From Aquisediminimonas profunda (GTDB taxonomy: Bacteria; Pseudomonadota; Alphaproteobacteria; Sphingomonadales; Sphingomonadaceae): 64,000 bases of DNA. Below are positions 24,446 to 33,409 of the stretch, piece after piece. The DNA is taken from positions 2,476,001 to 2,540,000 of the forward strand of contig NZ_CP080327.1 in the NCBI RefSeq assembly GCF_019443285.1, in the 5' to 3' direction. The notes under the pieces are model-generated. The model ran no database searches. It saw nothing but the letters and a program-made list of their open reading frames with translations, and was not told the origin of the DNA. Every line of letters starts with the position of its first letter. Positions within the stretch are counted from its first letter, which is position 1. The position numbers and the translations under genes were made by a program.

Positions 24446-24484
24446 GATCGACGAGGCAAGCAAAACTTGTTTGCCTCGTCGATC
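24446..24484. repeat. 39-base hairpin, 18-bp stem
   Basis: GATCGACGAGGCAAGCAA and TTGTTTGCCTCGTCGATC pair across a 3-base loop (AAC), with one G-T wobble. No T-run follows on either strand, so it is not a normal intrinsic terminator. It lies between operator O6 and the gene at 24582 and may affect the leader of that gene or mark a rearrangement point. Confidence 0.6.
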
Positions 24485-24581
24485 AGCCATTGCGGATCCG
24501 CGATCTTGCCCATGTCCGGTGGCACTGGTTGGAGGAATCCGGTTGCGCTTTTCGAATGGCGCGTATGCAAGGGATATTTAG

Positions 24582-25361
24582 ATGAAGTACGAGATTTCGG
24601 TGAATCTTGAATACGCATTTCAGGACGCGGGAGAGACGATTCAAGAACGTATTGCTGCCGCCGCCGCAGCCGGGTTCTCCAAGGTCGAGATATTCCTGAC
24701 CAAGGGTCGAGACCTTCCCGCCATAAAACGGGCGCTCGACGAGAACGGCGTCGAATTGATAACGACAGTGGCCGATTACCAGACGCAGCTCGTCGACCCA
24801 GGCACACACCATGGCTTCTGCGCCACCTTTCGCCAGGCAGCAGAAGAGGCGCTATTCCTCGGATGCCGCAATATCGTCGTGACCTCGGGGCGCGGCGTGC
24901 CCTGGCTGAAGCGCCCGGTTCAGCACCGCAACCTCGCCGATGCGCTCGTCCGGCTTCTGCCGATCGCCGAGGAGCTTGACGTGACCATACTGCTCGAATC
25001 CGCCAACACGCGGTATGATCATCCTGGTGTTCTCTGCTCAACCACGGCCGACAGCGTTGACGTGGCGGAAATGGTCGGATCGCCGCGCGTCAGGCTGATC
25101 TATGATCTCTACCAATCCGTCGTTGAGGGTGAAGATCCTGAAGTGGTCCTGCCTCGGGCGATCCACCTGGTAGATCATGTACAAGTTGGAGATGTTCCCG
25201 GGCGCGGCGAGCCAGGCTCAGGCACGCTTGACTGGCCAGCGCAGCTAGGTCTGCTCAAACGTCTGGGGTACCGGGGACTGATCGGTCTCGAACTCATGCC
25301 CACCCGCAGCCCTACTGGTGATGCGCTGGCCTATATCAAGCAGCTCTGCACGGAAGTTTAA
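24582..25361 (+). CDS. Hydroxypyruvate isomerase-like TIM-barrel protein
   Basis: This 259-residue sugar phosphate isomerase/epimerase-family protein has a hydroxypyruvate isomerase (Hyi)-like pattern. Likely metal ligands are the glutamate of ILLESANT, the aspartate of LIYDLYQ, the histidine or glutamine of VDHVQVGD, and the glutamate of GLELMP. In 3-keto-glycoside clusters such proteins isomerise or epimerise keto sugars. It differs clearly from the deglycosidase alpha-like protein at 15232, which belongs to the same fold. AAGGG lies about ten bases before the ATG. Operator O6 lies upstream, so it appears to belong to the same regulon. Confidence 0.75.
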   Translation: MKYEISVNLEYAFQDAGETIQERIAAAAAAGFSKVEIFLTKGRDLPAIKRALDENGVELITTVADYQTQLVDPGTHHGFCATFRQAAEEALFLGCRNIVVTSGRGVPWLKRPVQHRNLADALVRLLPIAEELDVTILLESANTRYDHPGVLCSTTADSVDVAEMVGSPRVRLIYDLYQSVVEGEDPEVVLPRAIHLVDHVQVGDVPGRGEPGSGTLDWPAQLGLLKRLGYRGLIGLELMPTRSPTGDALAYIKQLCTEV

Positions 25362-25627
25362 GCCATTCGCGTACGGCAAATGTCCGCTTTCTTGATTGCT
25401 AAGCCGCAAACGGACAGTCCGCTAACGGCCGCGTTTGTGACGTCCCGGTGCTCTTAACAAACGGCAGCTATTAGCGAGTCCGCCTGAACTCCTGAATGTC
25501 CGAAATGTTCGCGAAAGCCGACGTGAAGCTCTCAACAATAGCATACGGGGTCCACCGGTTCTCACGCCCGCAAACAGATCAGTTGTGCACTCGGTGATTC
25601 ATCCAAGTCGCAGTAATTGCAGCAGTT
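25362..25627. other. Intergenic stretch after the glycoside locus
   Basis: No gene or clear signal is visible. The sequence has the mixed composition common between sphingomonad operons, with a CCGCTTTC...AACGGACAG half-palindrome that may belong to a short intergenic repeat. Confidence 0.3.
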
Positions 25628-25837
25628 CTAAACCAGTCGCGTCACAAGCTTCTCTAAGCCACAGATGCTACATTGCCCCTTTCGCCGTTCAAAGCCGTCC
25701 GAGCCCGCGAGGTCACGTGCTTTGCGGCGGGCATTTTGTCGGGCAGCCAATTCGAGCTTCTCGGCCACGCAACCGTCGCAAATCGGTTCGGGTGAGAGGC
25801 GAGCAACCAGCGCACGAACTTTGTCTAGGACCGTCAT
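25628..25837 (-). CDS. Small CxxC zinc-ribbon-like protein
   Basis: This 69-residue product has two paired-cysteine motifs (ICDGC near residue 20 and CSIC near residue 58) around a basic helix (LAARQNARRKARDL). This pattern suggests one zinc site. The frame is open upstream to 26020, but ATG 25837 gives a compact domain and was chosen; the ribosome-binding site is weak. Function unknown. It lies between the glycoside locus and tRNA-Glu. Confidence 0.5.
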   Translation of the reverse strand: MTVLDKVRALVARLSPEPICDGCVAEKLELAARQNARRKARDLAGSDGFERRKGQCSICGLEKLVTRLV

Positions 25838-26043
25838 AATTGTCTCATCACATGTGCGGCGCGTGATAGCAATTACCAGGTTGTCGGGTTGGTGTATGGC
25901 CTGCTGGAAACTGGCAAAGCCTAGGCTGAGACGGCTCAAACACTCCCAAAATTGGGGGCTATTTTTGACCTTGTGGGAAACATTTTGAAATTTGTGGGAA
26001 ACTTCGAATTCCAGCTGCACCAGAAACGCCCGACTTCTGCGGC

Positions 26044-26118
26044 TGGTGACCCCTACGGGAATCGAACCCGTGTTTCAGCCGTGAAAGGGCCGCGTCCTAA
26101 CCGCTAGACGAAGGGGCC
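26044..26118 (-). tRNA. tRNA-Glu (anticodon TTC)
   Basis: The reverse complement folds as a full cloverleaf. The acceptor stem is GGCCCCT/AGGGGTC with encoded CCA, the D-arm has GTCTAGCGGTTAGGAC, and the anticodon loop is CCCTTTCACGG giving TTC. The T-arm is CGGGTTCGATTCCCG. Length is 75 bases including CCA. Confidence 0.95.
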
Positions 26119-26158
26119 GTCAAAGCGAGCCGCGCGCTTACCAGAAAAGCAGCGTGGG

Positions 26159-26542
26159 TCAACCATGTTTGGAGTGGCAGACGGCCTGCAGCTTGTTTCC
26201 ATCGGGATCGCGCACATAGGCGCCGTAATAGTGCGGATGGTAATGCGGCCTCAAACCGGGGGCACCTTCATCGGTTCCTCCATGTTGCAGCGCCGTTGCA
26301 TGAAAGGCATCGACGGTCGCCCTGCTTTTCGCGTGAAAGGCAACGTGCGTGCCGTTGCCATGTGTCGCTTCAAGCCCGTCAAACGCGGGGCCAATGAAGA
26401 TCTTGGGGCCGGTTGCCTCTCCAAAGGCAATGCCCTGCTCATGCTCGAACAGGATCGGATGCCCGAGTACGGACATCACAGCGTGCCAGAAGGGTCTCGC
26501 ACGCTGCCAGTCATTGGTGCCGAGCGTGACATGACTGAACAT
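26159..26542 (-). CDS. VOC-family (glyoxalase/dioxygenase-fold) protein
   Basis: This 127-residue single-domain vicinal-oxygen-chelate protein opens with FSHVTLGTNDWQRARPFW. It has a GTHVAFHAKSR strand and ends with YYGAYVRDPDGNKLQAVCH, the usual glyoxalase-like ending with a possible metal-binding His and Glu positions. GGAGGAGG upstream fixes ATG 26542. It follows recJ and precedes tRNA-Glu. Substrate unknown. Confidence 0.85.
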   Translation of the reverse strand: MFSHVTLGTNDWQRARPFWHAVMSVLGHPILFEHEQGIAFGEATGPKIFIGPAFDGLEATHGNGTHVAFHAKSRATVDAFHATALQHGGTDEGAPGLRPHYHPHYYGAYVRDPDGNKLQAVCHSKHG

Positions 26543-26556
26543 AAGAGCCTCCTCCT

Positions 26557-28299
26557 TCAATCCAGAAATGCGACGTCGTCTATATGCAGCTCTGCTGCTG
26601 CGCGCGCACCCCAGTCATCGATCTTTGCCCGACCGGCAACCCAAAGCCGCCGGTCGCGGCCTGCCCCAAGCAGCGCTTGGCCAAGCGGGGTTTCGGACTG
26701 ACGAAACGCGACCGTCTTCAAGGAACGGCCGTCATCGCCTGCCATGACGGCACGAACATGATTGGTGCCCACGATATCGGCCTTGATGACACGCATTGGT
26801 CCAGCGGCAATACGGGGGGCAGGCCAGCCCATGCCATAAGGGCCACCCGCCTCAAGCGCCTCGACGAAGGTCGGCGTAACTCCGCCCGTTGCGACCACGG
26901 CATCGAGCAGCAGACTGGCGTCCTCTCCTGAGCGTGCAACATCGGCGGCAAGCCGGTCTTCCAGAAAATCTGCCAAGGCGTCGATTCGATTTGCCTCGAC
27001 CGTAAGGCCAGCGGCCATTGCATGGCCGCCGCCGGCAACAAGCAGGCCAGCGTCCTTCGCAGCGAGAATTGCTGCGCCAAGATCCACCCCGGTGATCGAG
27101 CGCCCCGATCCCTTCCCAAGCCCATCGTCATCGAACGCAATGACAATTGCGGGTCGATTGAATTTTTCCTTCAGCCGCCCGGCTACAATTCCGATGACAC
27201 CGGGATGCCAGCCGTTGCCGCAGACAAGAGCAACAGCACGATTGCCCTGGCCCAGCGCCATGGCTTCCGCAGCCTCCTGTACTCCGGCCTCGATGGCGCG
27301 GCGCTCCGTGTTGAGGCGATCAAGCTCCTCGGCAATCTCGCGGGCTTCGATCGGGTCATTCGTCGTGAGCAGCCTGACCCCGAGGTCCGATTTTCCGACC
27401 CGTCCGCCAGCGTTGATCCTTGGCCCCAACGCAAAACCGAGATCAGAACAGATCGGTGCGCGCTTGAGGCGTGATGCCGTGATGAGCGCATCCAGACCGA
27501 TATTGCGCCGCCCAGCCATGATCTTAAGCCCTTGGGACACAAAGGCGCGATTCAATCCGCGCAAGGAGGCAACATCGGCAACGGTGCCAAGTGCAACGAT
27601 ATCCAGCAGTTCAAGCAACTTGGGCTCTGGGCGATCCGCGAAATGCCCGACAGTCCTCAGGTGCCGAATGAGCGCCGCTCCGAGCAGCCACGCGACGCCA
27701 ACAGCGGCAAGATGGCCAAAGGCCGCGCCATCATCCTCATCCAACCGATTCGGATTGACCAGCGCAAAGGCTGCGGGGAGGTCCGTCGCACATTTGTGGT
27801 GATCAACGACGATTACATCCACGCCAGCGTCGCGTGCCATGGCCAATGCATCGAAGGCCTGCGCCCCGCAATCGACCGTAACGATCAGGGTCGATCCGGC
27901 CTGTTTCAGCCTGACCAGCGCTTCGCCCGATGGACCATAGCCCTCCATCAGCCGGTCCGGGATATAGGCATCCGCTTCCAGGCCGAGGTCCCGCAGCAGG
28001 CGAATCAACAAGGCGGCTGACGTTGCGCCATCGACGTCATAGTCGCCAAAGATCGTTACCTTTTCGCCCGACCGAACGGCCTGCGCGATCCGCTCCGCAG
28101 CCTTGTCCATGTCGCGGAAAATGGACGGATCGGGCATGAAATCCCGAATGGTCGGACTTCTGTGCGCCGCAATCGTCTCAGGCGAGCACCCGCGGGCGAG
28201 AAGCAACTGGTCTACAAGGTCATCACACTCCCCGGCGGTGCCGCGCCAGGTCCAGAGGCGGCCTGTTACGGAACGGGGAAAGGAGAGGGGCAACGACAT
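26557..28299 (-). CDS. recJ: Single-stranded-DNA-specific exonuclease RecJ
   Basis: This 5'-3' ssDNA exonuclease of 580 residues acts in recombination and mismatch repair. The DHH domain carries IFGDYDVDGATSAALL (motif I), VTVDCGA, and VVDHHKC (motif III). The DHHA1 domain has GGGHAMAAGLTV near residue 410. A C-terminal RecJ OB-type region follows. The ATG at 28299 is in frame and a TTG at 28305 is the alternative. It lies downstream of the PBP and glpX genes, an order I associate with sphingomonads. Confidence 0.93.
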   Translation of the reverse strand: MSLPLSFPRSVTGRLWTWRGTAGECDDLVDQLLLARGCSPETIAAHRSPTIRDFMPDPSIFRDMDKAAERIAQAVRSGEKVTIFGDYDVDGATSAALLIRLLRDLGLEADAYIPDRLMEGYGPSGEALVRLKQAGSTLIVTVDCGAQAFDALAMARDAGVDVIVVDHHKCATDLPAAFALVNPNRLDEDDGAAFGHLAAVGVAWLLGAALIRHLRTVGHFADRPEPKLLELLDIVALGTVADVASLRGLNRAFVSQGLKIMAGRRNIGLDALITASRLKRAPICSDLGFALGPRINAGGRVGKSDLGVRLLTTNDPIEAREIAEELDRLNTERRAIEAGVQEAAEAMALGQGNRAVALVCGNGWHPGVIGIVAGRLKEKFNRPAIVIAFDDDGLGKGSGRSITGVDLGAAILAAKDAGLLVAGGGHAMAAGLTVEANRIDALADFLEDRLAADVARSGEDASLLLDAVVATGGVTPTFVEALEAGGPYGMGWPAPRIAAGPMRVIKADIVGTNHVRAVMAGDDGRSLKTVAFRQSETPLGQALLGAGRDRRLWVAGRAKIDDWGARAAAELHIDDVAFLD

Positions 28300-28335
28300 G
28301 AGCAAGGCTTAAGCTTAAGGCGGCGAAAGCCGCAA

Positions 28336-30372
28336 TCATTTAGTTGGCGGCTGGGCTTTGTCGGGCGGAGGCTTTGCATCGATTGAGAGGCCGTCACGGT
28401 CAAGCTTCAGGTTGATGCCCACGTCTCCGACGTTCGTGTCGACCGAAATACTGCTGTCATTGCCAATGCTGATCACACTGTCGTTTCCGAGCTCTATCGG
28501 CACCAAGTCGGACAAATTCCCTGTCACGTCCTCTTCAGGCTTGGTTGGCGGGGGCAGGGCGGCCCCACTGACGGCCGCCTCCATGAAAGTCCGCCAGATC
28601 TGTGCCGGGACGCTGCCGCCATGGATGCCGCCGAGCGGCGCATTGTCATCATTGCCGACCCACACACCAACCACGAGATCGCCTGCAAAGCCGATGAACA
28701 AGGCGTCGCGATTGTCCTGGCTGGTACCGGTCTTGCCATAGGCCTTGACGCGCAGCGCAGCAGCGTGACCCGTGCCCTGACTGATCGGGGCAGCCAGCAG
28801 TTCAAGCAGCATGTCATGCGTGTCAGAGCCGAAAGTTCGCTGCGATGAAAGCAGCTTGCCCAACAGGCCCGGTTCTTCTTTCGGAATTCCGTGCGGGGTT
28901 ACGGGGTACCGGTCGGCCGCCACGGCTGCAAAGGCCGATGTCAGTTCGAGCAAGGTGACGCCGGAGGTTCCAAGCGCAAGGCTGGGATCGTCCGAAAGCG
29001 GACTTTTGATGCCCAGGTCACGCGCTGCCTTGATCACGGCAGCGCCTCCGAGTTTCTGATAGAGCCTGACGGCAGCAACATTGCTGGAACGGGCAAAGGC
29101 TTGTTTGAGAGTGATTTCCCCGCGATAGCGCTCGCCACTGTTTTTCGGTCGATAGCCTCCTGTGGTGATCGGGCTGTCGTCGATCTTGCTTTCCGGTGTC
29201 ATGCCGGCCCGCAATGCCGCCAGATAAACGAACAACTTGAAGGTTGATCCCGGCTGGCGCAGCGCTTGTGTCGCGCGATTGAAGGGCGACTTGTCGTAGG
29301 AACGACCGCCGATCATCGCGACGACTTCACCGTTGGGCCTCATTGCAACAAGGGCCACCTGAGCCCTGCCAAGCGGAGCCCCGCTGATCGCAGACCGTGC
29401 GATCCTTTGCAGGCGGGCATCAAGTGTGGTCTTGATCTCCTGCGCGCCATAAGAATCTTCCGCGATGGCGCGTGCTTGCGGCATCGCCCAATCTGCAAAA
29501 TAGGTGCCTGTCGGCAAGCCGCTCTCGATCCCTCGGGTGATCGTCGCGGCGGGGGCTGACCTGGCCTTGGCTTCGGAAATGAATCCGGCAGCAGCCATCG
29601 CATCGAGCACCAAGCGCGCCCGCTTTTGTGCGGCCTTGGGATTTTTGGTCGGAGCAAGGCGGGACGGGGCCTGCACAAGGCCTGCAAGCAGAGCTGCCTG
29701 CGAGAGTGTGAGGCGCTCGGGCTGGCGATTGAAATAATGGTGCGACGCTGCTCTCAGCCCATAGACATTGTCGCCAAAATAAACGTTTGAAAGATATCGC
29801 TCGAGGATCTCGTCCTTTGTCAGCCAAGCCTCAAGCCAGAAGGCGATCAGCATTTCCCGCGCCTTGCGGCTCAGGCTGCGTTCGGGAGTCAGGAAGGTTA
29901 TCTTGGCGAGCTGCTGTGTAATCGTGCTCCCGCCCTGGGTTCCGCCACTGCCCAAATTGTTCACGGCCGCACGGGCCAATCCGCGCGGATCGATTCCCCA
30001 GTGGGAATAGAAGCGCCGGTCTTCGATAGCGATAAAGGCTTGGGTGACATGCTTTGGCAGTTTGGCGATCTTCACCGGTTCGGAAATAATGGCACCATTT
30101 TGGGCAAAGGCTTGCCCATCGGCGGCCAGCAGCGTCAGTCTTGGAGGGGCAATGGGCTGCAGCGACTTTGATAACGGTGCCGTAAACACGAGCCACAGGA
30201 AAATGATCATAAAGAGGGCCGCAAATGCAGCGAGCCCACGCCTTATCCATTTCCACCGGCTCGTCCATTTTGATTGAGCCGGGCCGAGGGGAAACTCGGG
30301 ATCTTCTTCATAGGGCGCAATCCAGTCGCGACCGTAGTCTGGATCGTCAGCATTGAGCATCGGGCTGGACAT
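28336..30372 (-). CDS. Class A penicillin-binding protein (PBP1-type)
   Basis: This 678-residue bifunctional peptidoglycan synthase has a cytoplasmic tail, one membrane helix (residues ~44-66), then a GT51 glycosyltransferase domain (IEDRRFYSHWG with catalytic Glu117; GGSTITQQLAK). A transpeptidase domain follows with SxxK at Ser376-Lys379 (GSTFK), SSN at 429-431 and KTGTS further on. A ~60-residue tail after the transpeptidase is acidic and low in complexity. Length is typical of short PBP1A/PBP1C-like proteins. It lies between glpX and recJ on the same strand. Confidence 0.92.
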   Translation of the reverse strand: MSSPMLNADDPDYGRDWIAPYEEDPEFPLGPAQSKWTSRWKWIRRGLAAFAALFMIIFLWLVFTAPLSKSLQPIAPPRLTLLAADGQAFAQNGAIISEPVKIAKLPKHVTQAFIAIEDRRFYSHWGIDPRGLARAAVNNLGSGGTQGGSTITQQLAKITFLTPERSLSRKAREMLIAFWLEAWLTKDEILERYLSNVYFGDNVYGLRAASHHYFNRQPERLTLSQAALLAGLVQAPSRLAPTKNPKAAQKRARLVLDAMAAAGFISEAKARSAPAATITRGIESGLPTGTYFADWAMPQARAIAEDSYGAQEIKTTLDARLQRIARSAISGAPLGRAQVALVAMRPNGEVVAMIGGRSYDKSPFNRATQALRQPGSTFKLFVYLAALRAGMTPESKIDDSPITTGGYRPKNSGERYRGEITLKQAFARSSNVAAVRLYQKLGGAAVIKAARDLGIKSPLSDDPSLALGTSGVTLLELTSAFAAVAADRYPVTPHGIPKEEPGLLGKLLSSQRTFGSDTHDMLLELLAAPISQGTGHAAALRVKAYGKTGTSQDNRDALFIGFAGDLVVGVWVGNDDNAPLGGIHGGSVPAQIWRTFMEAAVSGAALPPPTKPEEDVTGNLSDLVPIELGNDSVISIGNDSSISVDTNVGDVGINLKLDRDGLSIDAKPPPDKAQPPTK

Positions 30373-30416
30373 TAATGCTGTATTATCGGGCTATGACAGC
30401 GCTGGCGAGTGAAAAT

Positions 30417-31397
30417 TTATGCGCGCGCGCCCTTGTGGTGTTCGCCCCTGACCCAGCGAACAGTGCCCGAGCTTGCCCGCATGACAACGCTCTCGGTCGT
30501 CATCGTGCCATTTTTGAGCCGTTTGACCCCTTCAAGGAGCGAGCCATCGGTCACGCCGGTTGCCGCGAATATGCAATCGCCCTTGGCGAGTTCCTCGAGG
30601 TCGTAAATATGATCAAGGTCCTGGATGCCCCATTTGCGGGCCCGGCTCTTTTCATCGTCATTGCGGAAAAGCAGGCGACCCTTGAACTGACCGCCAACGC
30701 AACGCAATGCAGCCGCCGCAAGCACGCCTTCCGGAGCGCCGCCAGAGCCCATGTACATGTCGATTGTTGTATCCGGATCGGTCACAGCAATGACACCCGC
30801 CACGTCGCCATCCGGAATAAGCATGATCCCGCATCCGATGCTCCGCAATTCGGCAATCAGCTTCTCGTGACGCGGACGATCGAGAACGCAGACGATGATT
30901 TCATTGGGCTCGACGCCCTTGGCCTTGGCGACCGCTTCCACGTTTTCGGTCGGGGTCTTGGCAAGATCGATAATGCCGTCCGGGTAACCCGGTCCCACAG
31001 CAAGTTTGTCCATATAGACATCGGGGGCATTGAGAAGATTGCCTTCTTCCGCGACTGCAAGCACCGCCAACGCATTCGGTCCGGCCTTGGCCGTAATCGT
31101 CGTGCCCTCAAGAGGATCGAGCGCAATGTCGATCTTCGGGCCGGTGCCGATGGCACTGCCGACCTTTTCGCCGATGAACAGCATCGGCGCTTCATCGCGT
31201 TCGCCTTCGCCAATCACAACAGTTCCATCCATTGCCAGTTCGTTGAGTGCGGCGCGCATTGCCTCCACCGCAGCAGCGTCGGCGGCCTTTTCGTCGCCGC
31301 GGCCAATCATCTTTGAGGCAGAGATAGCGGCGGCCTCGGTGACGCGCACCATTTCGAGGACGAGGACGCGATCGAGAACTTTGGAAGCTATAACCAT
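30417..31397 (-). CDS. glpX: Class II fructose-1,6-bisphosphatase
   Basis: This 326-residue GlpX-type phosphatase converts fructose-1,6-bisphosphate to fructose-6-phosphate in gluconeogenesis. Its metal and phosphate sites show as GDEKAAD, VIGEGERDEAPML, DPLEGTT, and GSGGAPEGVLAAAALRC. It follows homoserine dehydrogenase by 50 bases on the same strand, as in other sphingomonads. Confidence 0.94.
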   Translation of the reverse strand: MVIASKVLDRVLVLEMVRVTEAAAISASKMIGRGDEKAADAAAVEAMRAALNELAMDGTVVIGEGERDEAPMLFIGEKVGSAIGTGPKIDIALDPLEGTTITAKAGPNALAVLAVAEEGNLLNAPDVYMDKLAVGPGYPDGIIDLAKTPTENVEAVAKAKGVEPNEIIVCVLDRPRHEKLIAELRSIGCGIMLIPDGDVAGVIAVTDPDTTIDMYMGSGGAPEGVLAAAALRCVGGQFKGRLLFRNDDEKSRARKWGIQDLDHIYDLEELAKGDCIFAATGVTDGSLLEGVKRLKNGTMTTESVVMRASSGTVRWVRGEHHKGARA

Positions 31398-31447
31398 GAT
31401 TTTGAAGTTTCCCGTGAAGACTTGAGAGGCCGATAAGCGGAGATAGG

Positions 31448-32740
31448 TTAAAAATCCAGAATAGGCATCATCATTGGTGCCGCGACCAGGCTGGGCGATC
31501 CCGACAATGCCGAAAGCGCATCGGTTACGGCGCTTTCCGGTCCCTCATGTGTCGTCATGACAACAAGGACGCCACCGCCCGGAGCTTCGCCGCGCTGGAT
31601 CATGCTTTCGATCGAGACGCCCGCGTCGCGCATTGCGGCCGTGATTTCGGCGAGCACACCGGTTCGGTCGGCAACGATGAAGCGCAGATAGGCTCGTCCG
31701 ACGCGCATGCCGGCGTCGGCCTTTGGAGCTTTTGCAAGACTGCTCACCGGCATCGCAAAGGCCGGACCATATTCGCCACGAGCGACATCGATCAGATCGG
31801 CAACAACGGCAGATGCTGTCGGGCCTTCGCCTGCACCACGTCCCTCGAAGAACAGCCTGCCAACGAAATTCCCTTCTGCGACAACCGCATTCATCGAGCC
31901 CGCAACATGTGCAAGGGGGTGGCTCGCTGGAACAAGACAGGGATGAACGCGCTGGAACAGTCCGTCCGGACCTGCGGCGGCCAACCCCACCAGCCGGACG
32001 CGAAAACCGAGGGCTCGGGCCTGTGCAATGTCTCCCGCCAGCACGTTGCGGATACCCGTGATGCTGACCGCGTCGAAGTCCAGTCGCGTGCCGAACGACA
32101 GTGTCGCCAGGATGGACAGTTTGTGGGCTGCATCGATGCCATCAATGTCGAAGCTGGGATCGGATTCTGCGTAACCGAGCGCCTGCGCGTCAGCGAGGAC
32201 TTCGGCAAAGTCGCGGCCCTCGCTTTCCATCGTCGTCAGGATATAGTTGCAGGTCCCGTTCAATATTCCATAGACGTGCGTGATTTCGTTCGCGGCCGCC
32301 CCTTCGCGCAGGCCCTTGATGACCGGAATTCCACCAGCCACAGCCGCTTCATATTTGAGGGCAACATTGGCAGCCTCGGCAGCCTGGGCCAGTTCGACGC
32401 CATGATGCGCAATCATGGCCTTGTTGGCAGTGACAAAAGCCTTGCCGGCACCAATGCTTGCCCGGGAGAGCGCGAGCGCCGGGCCATCCGATCCGCCGAT
32501 CAGTTCGACAACAACGTCTACGTCCACACGCCCCGCAAGCGTGACCGGATCGTCGCTCCAGGCAAAGCGGGAGAGATCGATCCCCCGCTCGCGGTGCCGG
32601 TCGCGCGCTGAAACCGCAACCACCTCGATGGGACGGCTGGCGCGGCGCGTGATCAGGTCGCGGTTGGCATCCAGCAGCTTGATGACGCCGCCACCGACTG
32701 TACCCAGACCTGCCAATGCAACGCGAAGTGGCTGACTCAT
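31448..32740 (-). CDS. hom: Homoserine dehydrogenase
   Basis: This 430-residue enzyme reduces aspartate semialdehyde to homoserine for threonine and methionine synthesis. The NAD(P) motif GLGTVGGGV is at the N-terminus. The catalytic region has KYEAAVAGGIPVIKGL and FDIDGIDAAHKLSILA, and a C-terminal ACT domain starts near residue 350 (YLRFIVADRTGVLAEITAAM), for feedback by threonine. It appears to head the hom-glpX transcript. Confidence 0.95.
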   Translation of the reverse strand: MSQPLRVALAGLGTVGGGVIKLLDANRDLITRRASRPIEVVAVSARDRHRERGIDLSRFAWSDDPVTLAGRVDVDVVVELIGGSDGPALALSRASIGAGKAFVTANKAMIAHHGVELAQAAEAANVALKYEAAVAGGIPVIKGLREGAAANEITHVYGILNGTCNYILTTMESEGRDFAEVLADAQALGYAESDPSFDIDGIDAAHKLSILATLSFGTRLDFDAVSITGIRNVLAGDIAQARALGFRVRLVGLAAAGPDGLFQRVHPCLVPASHPLAHVAGSMNAVVAEGNFVGRLFFEGRGAGEGPTASAVVADLIDVARGEYGPAFAMPVSSLAKAPKADAGMRVGRAYLRFIVADRTGVLAEITAAMRDAGVSIESMIQRGEAPGGGVLVVMTTHEGPESAVTDALSALSGSPSLVAAPMMMPILDF

Positions 32741-32810
32741 GCCCCAAACCCTTTAAATTTGGTGGCTCTCTAGGCGGCGCCAGCGATGAAGAAAAGGGCA
32801 GCGACCAAGA

Positions 32811-32842
32811 AAAAAGGGGCCGTGCCCACAGCACGACCCCTT
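32811..32842 (-). terminator. Intrinsic terminator of the UrcA-family gene
   Basis: Read on the minus strand, AAGGGGTCGTGC and GCACGGCCCCTT form a stem around a TGTGG loop with one bulged base, followed by a run of T. It starts 25 bases after the stop of the gene at 32867. Confidence 0.75.
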
Positions 32843-32866
32843 AAACGGGTTGCGATTGTCAATCGA

Positions 32867-33163
32867 TCAGTAGCTCGCAAGGGCAACATTGCCAGACATC
32901 GCGGCAGCCTTGGTGTGTGCTTCGCGCACGGCCTGATCATAGCAGGCCTTGCCCAGCGCAAAGGACGAAAGGCTGCGATCACCTTCGACATAGCAGACCT
33001 GCTCGGCTGCCGTGGAAATGCGGCGCGTGAGCTTTGCACGGCCTTCGGCGCTGGTCAGGTTGAGATCAGCCGTGCGTACGGACGTTGACGAAGGGGCTGC
33101 AAAAGCAGGGACGGATGCGGCTGTGCTGATCAATGCGGCCAATACAAGAATGGACTTTTTCAT
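32867..33163 (-). CDS. UrcA-family exported protein
   Basis: This 98-residue protein has a signal peptide (MKKSILVLAALISTAASVPAFA) and the UrcA pattern: a VRTADLNLTSAEGRAKLTRR strand-helix, then two cysteines (EQVCYV, KACYDQAV) that could form a disulfide. The family is common in sphingomonads and Caulobacter; function unknown. GAGGAG at good spacing marks ATG 33163, against the longer open frame. An intrinsic terminator follows. Confidence 0.85.
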   Translation of the reverse strand: MKKSILVLAALISTAASVPAFAAPSSTSVRTADLNLTSAEGRAKLTRRISTAAEQVCYVEGDRSLSSFALGKACYDQAVREAHTKAAAMSGNVALASY

Positions 33164-33409
33164 GGGGTGTCTCCTCAAAACTTCGATGTGCCGCAACGGA
33201 GTAAGGGATGGGGGACGCTGCGGCACAACCTTGGAATAGGGGAAATGCGAGACGGCTGCTCTGTGTCTTCGACCAATTTGCCCCCGTATTAGACAAATAA
33301 CACGCATGACCGACAGTTGGCGGAAATCCGGGGACAAGCAGCCGATCCGCTTCGACGAACGACGGGGCTTTTATCCAGCGAACGGGCCGCGCACCCACTT
33401 GCGTCAACT

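Noticed and set aside
24446-24484. Hairpin as an intrinsic terminator
   Set aside because: The stem is strong, but no T-run follows on either strand, so it is recorded as a repeat only.
24433-25041. 202-codon leftward frame over the Hyi-like gene
   Set aside because: Arginine-rich shadow composition. The forward gene has a clear TIM-barrel pattern and start signal.
26044-26118. tRNA-Glu as attachment site of the integrated element
   Set aside because: It lies 11 kb from the recombinase, and no second copy of the tRNA 3' end was found near 10.2 or 15.0 kb.
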